A DNA stretch of 64,000 nucleotides, from assembly GCA_016195815.1 (NCBI GenBank), contig JACPYX010000007.1, positions 310,001-374,000 on the forward strand, given 5' to 3'. Position 1 is the stretch's first letter, and every line of letters begins with the position of its first letter. The stretch comes from Chloroflexota bacterium. Lineage in GTDB: Bacteria > Chloroflexota > Anaerolineae > Anaerolineales > Villigracilaceae. Made by a program: the position numbers and the translations under genes. Under the pieces are notes generated by a model, which saw only the letters and a list, made by a program, of their open reading frames with translations, was not told where the DNA came from and ran no database searches. Below, piece by piece: positions 56,607 to 64,000 of the stretch.

Positions 56607-59027
56607 TTATGGATTTGTAGCGGTTTGAAGCAATTGCCCACCGATTGCTTGCGCGGTCGCCGGATAGTTACCTTCTATCAATACAACCACCGTCAGGGGC
56701 GTGCCTTGCCAATTGGGCATTGTGCCGCCCAGATACCAGGTTGAGATTTCTGTGTTGGGGCCGCCGAAGCCGGTCCATTCCCAGTAAGGCTGGTCTTGCG
56801 CAGATAGCTGGCTGGCGGCATTCTTAGCAATGTCTGCTGAAAAAATTCGTGTTGGCTGGTTGAAGGCGTGCAGAACTACCCAGCCGTCCTGGGGTGTGTT
56901 GACAGCCAGGGCAATCCGCGGCGTGGGACGCATGCCTGAATTGCTTAATGATGCGGCTGCTACAGCCATCTGCAAGGGGCTGACGCGCAGGTTTTCAAGC
57001 TCGCCAACTTTTGCAGGCGCGGCCTGGGGCATCTCTACTGCCGGCGTGGAATAGAATCCAAGAGTCTTGTATATTTCTGTTGTCGGATTATCGTTTACCC
57101 CATTTTTTTGGAGCGCACTCAAGAATGGAGTGAGCGCTGTGCCGGGCGGATACATTCCCTGTGCGGCGCGATTTATCAGCGGCGTATTTTTATCCTGAGC
57201 AAGAAAAGAGCCAATCTCATTCAGCCTGTTTGGGTCATAAGTTGGGTGAGACGCCATAACAAGAATTTCGCCAGTCTGCGCATTGATAAGGATGACAGCG
57301 CCTTTGAATTCCCCAAGTAGTTGATCGGCTTTTTTCTGCAATTGAAGATCGAGACTCAGTCTTACATCCAGGCCGGGGGGCGGCGTGCCATAAACCAGGC
57401 GATTCCACCAAATGGTGCTGACCGGATAACCTTGCAATCCTCGCAAATAATTGTCGAGCGATGCTTCCAGCCCGGCCTGTCCATAAGTCGCCTGGGTGTA
57501 TCCAACCAGAGGCGCCAGGTTTGGATACAGATAAACCCGTTGGTACGATCCGCTTTTTCCATTCGTAATATCAATGGGCTGGCTGTTTCTGTCCAACAGT
57601 TGGCCTCGTAAAACATAACGATCGGCAATGGAGCGCCGCGGATTGTCGGTGCGGGTCAAAAGGTCGGGGGCGCGTACAACGGCCCACCACAGGCCTGCCA
57701 GTGAGGCTGTAAATAATCCGATTCCCAACAAGGCGGCCAGCAGATAGTGATGTTGGGGCGATGTGAGGCTGGCTGGCTCTGTCTCTTCGGTTTGGTCGCT
57801 GACGGCAAGCAGTAATGCAAGGGCAATAAAGGAGGTGAGTAGTGACGAACCTCCGTAGGAAACGAAGGGCAGGGTCACGCCGGTCAGCGGCAATATGCGC
57901 AGGTTGCCGCCGATAATGAGCAAAGCCTGAATGCCCAGATAAGCCGTCAGGCCGGCGGCCAGCAGGCGGCGAAATCTATCAGGGGCGCGCAGGGAGATGA
58001 TCAAGCCGCGGGCGAGTATCAACCCGAAAATGGCGAGCAGTCCCAACGTCCCGGCGAGCCCCGTTTCTTCTGCGATGGCGGCGAATATAAAATCGGAGTG
58101 CGCGACTGGAACAAGTCCCGGACTGCCCAGCCCGGGACCGAGTCCGAGCATTCCGCCATTGGCAACTGCCAGCAGCGACTGGATGATCTGATAGGAATGT
58201 CCGCTTGGGTCGCTCCATGGATTGAGCCAGGCATCGAGCCGAATGCGAATAATGTCAATTAGAAAGTAGCCGATTGATCCAGCCAAAGCCAGGGCAATCG
58301 CAGCGGCAAGCAGCGCGCGGCGTTTGCCGGTGGCGAGATATAAAATGGCGGCATAGAGTGAGATAAAAATGCTGGCTGTGCCAAGATCGCGCTGTACAAG
58401 CAATAACAATAGGGCAAGCCCGGTGACGAAAACGGTTGGAACCAGGAGGGGAAAAATGCGTTGATGAATGGGCAGGCGATCTGCAAGATAGGCCGCGAGG
58501 TAGATGACCAATAAGAGTTTGAGCGGTTCGGATGGCTGAAAATAGAATCCGCAACATCCAAGCCATAGACGCGGGCCGAAGCCGGCCGGGTTGGTGCCGA
58601 GCAATAGCGTCAGGGCGGTTAGGCCCAATCCGCCGGTGAGGAGAATGTATTTATAACTGCGAAGGAAGCCAAGATTCTTTGGGGTAAAGATGATAGCAGT
58701 AAGGCCCGCAATACTTACGCCCAGCCATATTGCCTGCCTTAAGCCGAAGCCTGCATCGAGCCGCCAGATTGTAAGCATGCCCCATCCGCCCAACAGGGAT
58801 GCAAGCGGAAGAAGGTAAGGATCGCGGTCGGGCAGCCGGCGGGATGTGATGCGGTGTGCAACAATAACGATTCCAATCCACAGCACAAAGCCCACCCAAT
58901 GGGAAAAACGATAGGCGACATCCCATGTTCGCTCCCGCACGGCTGGTGAGAGAGTCAAAATGATCGAATATAAGAAAAGGAAAATGGCGGCCACAAAAAG
59001 CAGGCGGCCTTCGCGTTGATCAGTCAT
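56607..59027 (-). CDS. SEDS (FtsW/RodA) glycosyltransferase fused to a degenerate penicillin-binding domain
   Basis: An 806-residue fusion. Residues 1-430 are a SEDS peptidoglycan polymerase with about ten helices and the catalytic-site VPVAHSDFIFAAIAEE (Asp present), plus LPFVSYGGSS. From about 475 a PBP transpeptidase-like domain follows (RGQLLDRNSQPI, GLDVRLSLDLQLQKKA). Its SxxK site is lost: YPPGTALTP replaces YPPGSTFK, and KTG is WTG. The second half is therefore likely a non-catalytic partner or activator of the SEDS part. Two FHA genes lie just upstream in one operon, as in the actinobacterial cell-shape cluster. Confidence 0.88.
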   Translation of the reverse strand: MTDQREGRLLFVAAIFLFLYSIILTLSPAVRERTWDVAYRFSHWVGFVLWIGIVIVAHRITSRRLPDRDPYLLPLASLLGGWGMLTIWRLDAGFGLRQAIWLGVSIAGLTAIIFTPKNLGFLRSYKYILLTGGLGLTALTLLLGTNPAGFGPRLWLGCCGFYFQPSEPLKLLLVIYLAAYLADRLPIHQRIFPLLVPTVFVTGLALLLLLVQRDLGTASIFISLYAAILYLATGKRRALLAAAIALALAGSIGYFLIDIIRIRLDAWLNPWSDPSGHSYQIIQSLLAVANGGMLGLGPGLGSPGLVPVAHSDFIFAAIAEETGLAGTLGLLAIFGLILARGLIISLRAPDRFRRLLAAGLTAYLGIQALLIIGGNLRILPLTGVTLPFVSYGGSSLLTSFIALALLLAVSDQTEETEPASLTSPQHHYLLAALLGIGLFTASLAGLWWAVVRAPDLLTRTDNPRRSIADRYVLRGQLLDRNSQPIDITNGKSGSYQRVYLYPNLAPLVGYTQATYGQAGLEASLDNYLRGLQGYPVSTIWWNRLVYGTPPPGLDVRLSLDLQLQKKADQLLGEFKGAVILINAQTGEILVMASHPTYDPNRLNEIGSFLAQDKNTPLINRAAQGMYPPGTALTPFLSALQKNGVNDNPTTEIYKTLGFYSTPAVEMPQAAPAKVGELENLRVSPLQMAVAAASLSNSGMRPTPRIALAVNTPQDGWVVLHAFNQPTRIFSADIAKNAASQLSAQDQPYWEWTGFGGPNTEISTWYLGGTMPNWQGTPLTVVVLIEGNYPATAQAIGGQLLQTATNP

Positions 59028-59039
59028 TGGCCTGTCTTT

Positions 59040-59504
59040 TTACTCTGGCAGACTCTGGGTTGATGAAACAGTTCCCATGCCGCCCCGGTTTATGGAAACG
59101 CGCGCATTGCCGCATTGGATTTCATCCCCGGTGGCAAGTACGGTGGCAATTGTAAGCTTCTCATCGTTCAGGGTCGTTCCGTTGGTCGAACCAATATCTT
59201 CAACCCACCATTGCCCATGATGATAGTTGAGTTTTGCATGGCGCGCGGAAACGGTCGCATCGTCGAGAAGGACATCGCAGGTGGATTCGCGCCCAAGAAT
59301 GATTTCAGGCTGTGAAAATGTGCGGGAAATGACCGCCTGATTTTTTATCTGAACTTCGAGGCGGATGGCCGGTATTTTTTGTGTGGTGGCCTGCTGGCCG
59401 GCCCGCTTTAGATCTTGCCAGATGGTCCACAATGTCCAGCCCAGGAAAACATACAGCGCCAGGGCCAGCAGGATTCGCAGACCCAGGACGATGGGACCGC
59501 TCAT
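59040..59504 (-). CDS. Membrane-anchored FHA-domain protein (FhaB-like)
   Basis: A 154-residue protein. The N-terminal helix (LGLRILLALALYVFLGWTLWTIW) anchors it, and an FHA domain follows: ILGRESTCDVLLDDATVSARHAKL, SxxH motif, and GSTNGTTLND. FHA domains bind phosphothreonine; a kinase is not in the window. It lies between the FhaA-like and SEDS-PBP genes and overlaps the former by four bases. Confidence 0.9.
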   Translation of the reverse strand: MSGPIVLGLRILLALALYVFLGWTLWTIWQDLKRAGQQATTQKIPAIRLEVQIKNQAVISRTFSQPEIILGRESTCDVLLDDATVSARHAKLNYHHGQWWVEDIGSTNGTTLNDEKLTIATVLATGDEIQCGNARVSINRGGMGTVSSTQSLPE

Positions 59505-60322
59505 TTTTTCTTTTTCTTGGTGGGGGGCAGTGTGCCAATCACGGCGGTTGGACGGTTCGCGCCTGCCTCGTTGAATGGGGATGTGCCCGCCAGGTCGGGG
59601 CGGGGCGGCGGGTTGTCTTGGCCAAAGATCAATGCCACGCCCGCCAGCGAAATCACATCGCCGGGGTAAAGCACGCTTTGGCTGGCTCGTTGGCCGTTGA
59701 CGAATGTGCCGCCGGTGGAATTGAGATCGAAGATCACAAACCGGCCTTTTATGGAGCGAAGCTGCGCGTGGTTGCGCGAAACGCGCGGATCGTCAATGAC
59801 CAATGTGTTGTCGAGGCGTCTGCCGATGTTGACCACGGGATGTTTGAGGGGAAAGACTTTGATGCCTTCAATGATCAGGAACGCATTTTCAGGCATGGCA
59901 TCATTCTCTGCATTGCCATTTTCCGCGTCAAGTTGCATATTATTCGTGTCTTCCATTTTGTCAATCCTGCGTGATGCAATCAGCTTGAATTCATCGGGTT
60001 GCAGGCTGGTGTCTTCGGCAAATGTAATGCCTGGCGGAGTGCCGAACCCAAGGCCTTTTTCGAGGCTGAGGAGCTTCAAAATTTCAACCAATGTATCCTG
60101 CAGGCGCGAGTCTTGCCAGCGTGCGAGCGAAGCCGGGCTTACTACAATCGTGAAGATGTTTGGCGCGAGCCGCGTCCCATCTTTCTGAATCAGGTAGTTG
60201 GCCTGCAGGGCTTCAGAGAATTTTTGAACGATCAAGTCTTCCGATTTTTGTCCCGGCAGGGCGTTGACAAGGCGGACTTCTATCAACTCCTGGAGACGCG
60301 CTTCCAATTCTTCTAGATTCAT
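59501..60322 (-). CDS. DUF3662-FHA protein (FhaA-like)
   Basis: A 273-residue protein. The first 120 residues match the FhaA-type DUF3662 domain (LEELEARLQELIEVRLVNAL). An FHA domain follows from about residue 160 (VNIGRRLDNTLVIDDPRVSRNHAQL, NSTGGTFVNG) and the C-terminus is Lys-rich. In Actinobacteria FhaA sits at the head of the kinase-regulated rodA-pbpA cluster; the order here is the same. Confidence 0.9.
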   Translation of the reverse strand: MNLEELEARLQELIEVRLVNALPGQKSEDLIVQKFSEALQANYLIQKDGTRLAPNIFTIVVSPASLARWQDSRLQDTLVEILKLLSLEKGLGFGTPPGITFAEDTSLQPDEFKLIASRRIDKMEDTNNMQLDAENGNAENDAMPENAFLIIEGIKVFPLKHPVVNIGRRLDNTLVIDDPRVSRNHAQLRSIKGRFVIFDLNSTGGTFVNGQRASQSVLYPGDVISLAGVALIFGQDNPPPRPDLAGTSPFNEAGANRPTAVIGTLPPTKKKKK

Positions 60323-60394
60323 TTTTGAGTGCCGATACCTGCTGGATTATTATAGGAGCGAGCGGATATTTGCGCAAGCCTGATTTGTAAAAAA

Positions 60395-60419
60395 AAGACC
60401 TGATATTGGATCAGGTCTT
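60395..60419 (-). terminator. Intrinsic terminator
   Basis: AAGACCTGAT / ATCAGGTCTT with loop ATTGG, with a run of T on the minus strand behind it. It ends the zinc-ribbon gene. Confidence 0.85.
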
Positions 60420-60425
60420 GCCTGA

Positions 60426-61016
60426 CTAATCTTGAAGAACTTGACCACAATTTGGACATTTCGTTTCACCGCGCAGTATTATAAATCCACAATTGGGGCA
60501 TGTGCGGGGTTGCGATTTGCCCATCGGCGCTCCGCAGGCGATGCAGGCGCTTGCGCCAACCGGGTTTGCCGTGCCGCAGTATTCACATATCATGCGGCTT
60601 AATCTCTCGGAAAGCTGATGACTGGCTCCCATTGCGGCGGCGGCTTGATTCACAACCTGCCACACGCGTTCATTCAATTGCAGGTTTTCAACATCCTGCG
60701 CAATATCGTCGAGGCGGCTGATCAGGCTGAAAGGGTTGCGTAAGGCGGTCAGTGCCGACCACCCCAAAGAAGTGGCAACGCCCAGCCATTCCTGTTGTCC
60801 GAGTTGAATCAGTATGCCGTCCGGCGCCTTCTGGATGGTAACCGTCAGCGCGGTTTGGCCTCCGGAGGGCGCGCCCGGCCGGGTTCCGATCTGAACCGCA
60901 AGATTTTCGTTTTGTCCCAGGGTTTGCGCGCGCAAATTTCCGCGGTTGAATTCGGCCAATAATGCCTGCGCAATATCCTCTGGTTTGAGATTACCGTGAA
61001 AGATTCGTTGGTCCAT
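60426..61016 (-). CDS. Zinc-ribbon protein with DUF-type N-terminal domain
   Basis: A 196-residue protein. An N-terminal domain (LKPEDIAQALLAEFNRGN, IQKAPDGILIQLGQQEWL) of unknown function is followed by two zinc ribbons (CEYCGTANPVG...CIACGAP and CPNCGFI...CPNCGQ). The start is chosen at MDQRIF since upstream in-frame residues are Arg/Gln-rich and overlap the divergent gene. It is probably regulatory or structural. Confidence 0.78.
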   Translation of the reverse strand: MDQRIFHGNLKPEDIAQALLAEFNRGNLRAQTLGQNENLAVQIGTRPGAPSGGQTALTVTIQKAPDGILIQLGQQEWLGVATSLGWSALTALRNPFSLISRLDDIAQDVENLQLNERVWQVVNQAAAAMGASHQLSERLSRMICEYCGTANPVGASACIACGAPMGKSQPRTCPNCGFIILRGETKCPNCGQVLQD

Positions 61017-61066
61017 GTTTTCGATTATAATCGCGAAGCGATTTCCCTTCAGGGTATTTAACGAAA

Positions 61067-61675
61067 ATGAAGAATTTTGGGTTTCAACTTGTATTGTGCA
61101 TATTTGTTGCCGCGTCCATTCTTGGACTTGCGCTGGCCGCGCCCGCCCGGGCCTCTGTGTACGCACAGGCTGTCTCCACGGATACACCGGGCGGGCCGGC
61201 GCCTTTTATCACAGTGCTGGATGTTGGCGAGCCTGCCATTAACGTCCGCACCGGGCCAAGCACGGTTTATTATCCGATCATTGGCCTGCTTCCGATAGGC
61301 GCGACGGCGACTGCTTTAGGAACTTCTCCCAGCCAGGTTTGGATTCAGATCTCTTATGCTGCCGGGCCCGGCGGTGTTGGCTGGGTGTACGCTGCAAACG
61401 TGACGCTCTCGCCGGGATTTTTGCCGATTGTAGAGCCGCCTCCAACAGCCACTCCGCTCGTAACGCCGACGATCGATCCCACGCTTGCGGCGGAGTTTAG
61501 TATTGCTCCGACAACAACTCGTATGCCGACCTTTACTCCTTCTGCCCCGCTGGTTGTTCCCACTTTCTCTAATACGGCGTCTCCGTCAAAGGGCTTTCCG
61601 ATGGGTATTGTGATTATTGTAAGCGCACTGTTGGGTGTGCTTGTTTTTGGTGTTTCTCTGGTTGGTCGTCGCTAA
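61067..61675 (+). CDS. Exported SH3-like domain protein with C-terminal membrane anchor
   Basis: A 202-residue protein with an N-terminal signal peptide (LCIFVAASILGLALA, cleavage near ARA), one bacterial SH3-like domain (NVRTGPSTVYYPIIGLLP, GVGWVYAANV), a Pro/Thr-rich linker and a C-terminal helix (VIIVSALLGVLVFGVSLV). SH3b domains bind cell-wall material. It overlaps by one base with its paralogue downstream. Confidence 0.82.
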   Translation: MKNFGFQLVLCIFVAASILGLALAAPARASVYAQAVSTDTPGGPAPFITVLDVGEPAINVRTGPSTVYYPIIGLLPIGATATALGTSPSQVWIQISYAAGPGGVGWVYAANVTLSPGFLPIVEPPPTATPLVTPTIDPTLAAEFSIAPTTTRMPTFTPSAPLVVPTFSNTASPSKGFPMGIVIIVSALLGVLVFGVSLVGRR

Positions 61676-62304
61676 TGCAAGTTCGTAAGTTTGCTTTTCT
61701 CTCCATACTATTGGCGGGGGGGATGCTGCTGGCTTTGTATATTCCGTCTCCGGCTCCTGCTGTGGCGCAGCAGGCGACTGGTTCGATTCCTACCGTAACC
61801 GGAACTCCCAGCGGGCCGACGGTTTCGGTTGATCCAAGCTTGGAGCAGATTGATGTATATGCCGGTCCCAGCAGTTTTAATTATCCGGCGATTGGCGTTT
61901 TATTGACGGGCGTGAAAGCGCCTGCACTCGGGCGTGCTCGCGATGACACTAACTGGATCATGATTCGTTATTATGGTGTTCCAGGCTCGATTGGATGGGT
62001 GTATGCCTTATACGTCTCTTTGAATCGTGGCGCGGAAGATTCTTCGATCTTGCCTCTTGTCGATTCCCCGTTTACTCCCACGCCTGCTTCAACGCCGACA
62101 ATTAATCCGACCCTGGCTGCGGCATTTATTGGCACACAGGTGGCCACGCGTTTGCCTACTTATACTCCCCCGGCGTCGTTCGCTATTCCAACCTTTGCAG
62201 ATCAAACTCAACCTCCCAGCCGTATACCTATTGGTTTGTTGATTTTCGGTTTCCTGTTCATTGGTGCTCTGGGGATTGTGGTCTCTTTCTTGCGCGGCAG
62301 ATAA
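61675..62304 (+). CDS. Exported SH3-like protein, tandem paralogue
   Basis: A 209-residue protein with the same layout as its neighbour: signal peptide, SH3-like domain (VYAGPSSFNYPAIGVLL, SIGWVYALYV), linker and C-terminal helix. Shared phrases (TPTINPTLAA, PTYTPPA) show a tandem duplication with strong divergence. The RTGP of the SH3 motif is here YAGP. Confidence 0.82.
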   Translation: MQVRKFAFLSILLAGGMLLALYIPSPAPAVAQQATGSIPTVTGTPSGPTVSVDPSLEQIDVYAGPSSFNYPAIGVLLTGVKAPALGRARDDTNWIMIRYYGVPGSIGWVYALYVSLNRGAEDSSILPLVDSPFTPTPASTPTINPTLAAAFIGTQVATRLPTYTPPASFAIPTFADQTQPPSRIPIGLLIFGFLFIGALGIVVSFLRGR

Positions 62305-62305
62305 A

Positions 62306-62337
62306 TAGAAACCGGACTCGAGCGAGTCCGGTTTCTA
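62306..62337. terminator. Intrinsic terminator
   Basis: Perfect 15-bp stem TAGAAACCGGACTCG / CGAGTCCGGTTTCTA with a 2-nt loop, between converging genes. Confidence 0.85.
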
Positions 62338-62358
62338 TAATAATCATCTTTGTAGAAA

Positions 62359-62733
62359 TTAGTTGTTGCAGGAGCCGCCGCAAGCGCAGTCACCTTCGCC
62401 TTGTTTGTGATCGTGTGATTTTGCATTCGGGCTGTCAACCACAAATCCGGCGCCGCGTTCAGGATCATTGACAAAATCAATTTTCGCGCCGCGCAGATAA
62501 TCAATTGAAGTCTCGTCTACAACAACTTTGATGCCGTTTAAATCAAAAGTTGTATCCACGTCGCGAAAATTATTGTCGAGAGCCATGCCGAAATTTACCC
62601 CACAACATCCGCCGCCGGCCACGAAAACGCGCAAAGCATATCCGTCAAGTTTCCGTTCCGAAAGAATATCATTTACTGCTTTGGATGCAGCATTTGTTAG
62701 TGTTAGGGTTTGGATATCGAGTTCCTGCAACAT
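62359..62733 (-). CDS. A-type iron-sulfur carrier (IscA/ErpA/SufA family)
   Basis: A 124-residue HesB-type protein. LTLTNAASKAVNDIL opens it, the first conserved Cys is in GGGCCGVNFGM, and VVDETSIDYLRGAKIDFV follows. The usual CGCG-like tail is altered: GAGFVVDSPNA is followed by an extension (DCACGGSCNN) that has four Cys in place of the canonical two. The carrier passes [4Fe-4S] clusters to target proteins. The extended His/Cys-rich tail is unusual. Confidence 0.88.
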   Translation of the reverse strand: MLQELDIQTLTLTNAASKAVNDILSERKLDGYALRVFVAGGGCCGVNFGMALDNNFRDVDTTFDLNGIKVVVDETSIDYLRGAKIDFVNDPERGAGFVVDSPNAKSHDHKQGEGDCACGGSCNN

Positions 62734-62825
62734 GATTTCTCCTTATATGAATAAGTCTGGCAAAGTTGACTTATCTTATCAAAAATCACCGGATATGTCA
62801 ACGATGGCGGTATTTATCGTTTTTC

Positions 62826-62854
62826 TTGACACAAACCCTTTGCGCCTGTAAAAT
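62826..62854 (+). promoter_or_regulatory. Promoter of hppA with flanking inverted repeat
   Basis: TTGACA at 62826-62831 and TAAAAT at 62849-62854, spacing 17. A perfect inverted repeat, CTTTGCGCCT (62838-62847) and AGGCGCAAAG (62874-62883), encloses the -10 and the expected start of transcription. Confidence 0.75.
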
Positions 62855-62923
62855 CCTTTTGCTTTCAATAGATAGGCGCAAAGCCTACCATCCTTAAATT
62901 CAGCTCGGGAGGAACTACCCCAC

Positions 62924-64000
62924 ATGTATGCCATGCAAGGACTTACTTCACTGGAGGCAATTGCGATCTGGGTTGTATTTGGCATTGCCATTATCGGCCT
63001 TTTATATGCAGTCTTCCTTCGCTCTCAAATCTTGAAAGAAGATAAGGGCACGCCCAAGATGCAGGAGGTTTGGGGTGCAATCAAAGACGGAGCGGACGCT
63101 TACCTGCGCAAGCAGTTGCGTTCCATCTTACCTTTGATTGGAATTTTGACTGTCGCACTTTTCTTCTCTGTTTATATCGTCCCTCCGTCTCCGGAGGCCA
63201 TGCAGCGTTTTGCCGGTCAAAGCGAAGCTAGCGTCCGTTTTATTATCGGCATCGCCCGGGCGTTGGCTTTTGTGATGGGCGCCGGCTTTTCATTGACAGT
63301 TGGCCAGATCGGTATGCGTATGGCTGTTCAAGGAAATGTACGCGTCGCGGCCGCATCAAAGCGATCTTTTGGAGACGCGCTTCGCATTGCCTATCGCGCC
63401 GGGACGATCACGGGCATGTTGACTGATGGCCTGGGCCTGCTCGGCGGGACGTTGATCTTTATCCTGCTTGGTATTGCCGCTCCGGACGCGCTGTTGGGTT
63501 TCGGCTTCGGTGGTACGCTCCTGGCTTTATTTATGCGCGTGGGCGGCGGCATTTTCACAAAAGCCGCGGACGTCGGCGCTGACCTGGTCGGTAAAGTGGA
63601 AGCCGGTATCCCTGAGGATGATCCGAGAAACCCGGCTGTGATCGCGGACCTCGTCGGTGATAACGTCGGCGATTGCGCCGGTATGGCGGCAGATATCTTT
63701 GAGTCTTACGAGGTCACGATCGTGTCCGGACTTATTCTTGGCCTGGCGCTCTGGCACATTACCAATCGCCTTGAGTGGATCATCTTCCCGCTGATGGTGC
63801 GCGGCATAGGCGTTCTCTCCTCGATTTTTGGCACCTATGTTGTGAAGAGCGAGCCGGGAAAGAGCGGCAATGCCATGGCGGCCATCTTCCGCGGTTTCCT
63901 TTCTTCCGCCGCCATTTCTGCTGCGCTCTTTTTTATTGCGGGATTTTTCTACCTGAATACGTCCGCTATGAATCAATGGGGCGGGTGGTGGCGAACGCCA
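62924..64000 (+). CDS. hppA: Membrane-bound proton/sodium-pumping pyrophosphatase, 3' end outside the window
   Basis: The first 359 residues of a membrane pyrophosphatase. The start is after GGGAGGA. The substrate-site signature GGIFTKAADVGADLVGKVE, GIPEDDPRNPAVIADLVGDNVGDCAGMAAD is complete, with Asp and Lys residues that bind Mg-PPi. It couples PPi hydrolysis to ion pumping. The residue that tells K+-dependent from independent types lies beyond the window. Its own strong promoter suggests high expression. Confidence 0.95.
   Translation, partial: MYAMQGLTSLEAIAIWVVFGIAIIGLLYAVFLRSQILKEDKGTPKMQEVWGAIKDGADAYLRKQLRSILPLIGILTVALFFSVYIVPPSPEAMQRFAGQSEASVRFIIGIARALAFVMGAGFSLTVGQIGMRMAVQGNVRVAAASKRSFGDALRIAYRAGTITGMLTDGLGLLGGTLIFILLGIAAPDALLGFGFGGTLLALFMRVGGGIFTKAADVGADLVGKVEAGIPEDDPRNPAVIADLVGDNVGDCAGMAADIFESYEVTIVSGLILGLALWHITNRLEWIIFPLMVRGIGVLSSIFGTYVVKSEPGKSGNAMAAIFRGFLSSAAISAALFFIAGFFYLNTSAMNQWGGWWRTP

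Noticed and set aside
62870-62890. c-di-GMP (GEMM) riboswitch before hppA
   Set aside because: Only a GCAAAGCC-like hairpin is seen; the preceding helix and tetraloop-receptor half are missing, and the same bases form the inverted repeat around the -10 box.

Overview
The window is about 64 kb of bacterial chromosome with moderate-to-high G+C. Genes lie on both strands, are closely packed, and are mostly separated by strong intrinsic terminators. The gene content suggests a Chloroflexota bacterium, most likely of the Anaerolineae type. The pointers are an FHA/FHA/SEDS-penicillin-binding-protein cluster, a membrane pyrophosphatase, a deazaflavin (F420)-type oxidoreductase, a CysO/CysM/Mec-like sulfur-carrier route to cysteine, and lipoproteins with Pro/Thr-rich linkers. 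This placement is inference from gene content; there is no rRNA in the window.

Layout. 1-11.6 kb: a hydrolase fragment, a lone receiver protein, pyruvate phosphate dikinase, an acetylpolyamine deacetylase-like enzyme, small oxidoreductases, a HEAT-repeat protein, and a 2-oxoacid dehydrogenase operon (E1 alpha, E1 beta, E2, no E3). 11.6-14.4 kb: a compact four-gene unit (Tat-exported small protein, PqqD-like protein, HPr-kinase-like protein, nucleotidyltransferase) that looks like a peptide-modification system. 14.5-15.7 kb: spermidine synthesis (speE, speD). 16-20.5 kb: hemW, a lipoprotein, a phosphatase-superfamily enzyme, a methyltransferase, and a membrane thioredoxin whose first active-site Cys codon is TGA, a probable selenoprotein. 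20.6-28.7 kb: an EF-G variant followed by a sulfur-carrier/cysteine island. 28.9-32.5 kb: a lipoprotein and a redox set that includes a glutaredoxin-thioredoxin reductase fusion. 33-36 kb: tRNA-Arg and a roadblock/V4R/response-regulator/glycosyltransferase operon. 36.4-40.5 kb: a potDABC polyamine transporter. 40.5-48 kb: an unexplained structured region, a SET-domain methyltransferase, membrane glycosyltransferases, ComEA and a beta-helix lipoprotein. 48.1-51.1 kb: glycogen/maltodextrin enzymes (glgA, malQ). 51.1-53.3 kb: an A+T-rich two-gene TIR unit bounded by attC-like inverted signals, a candidate mobile defence cassette. 53.3-64 kb: YbaK, a permease, superoxide dismutase, a ferredoxin, the SEDS-PBP/FHA cell-wall cluster, two SH3-like exported proteins, an A-type Fe-S carrier and the start of hppA.

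Themes. Polyamines recur (deacetylation, synthesis, uptake), as do thiol/sulfur functions (sulfur carriers, cysteine synthase, cystathionine beta-synthase, thioredoxins, Fe-S carrier). Three small repeat families are scattered through the window: 7-bp-period CAGTNNN arrays, a 33-nt perfect palindrome, and a CATTGCGA-type element. Members of the first two lie partly inside genes. The observations most worth following are the TGA-containing thioredoxin, the TIR cassette, and the Tat/PqqD/HprK/nucleotidyltransferase module.
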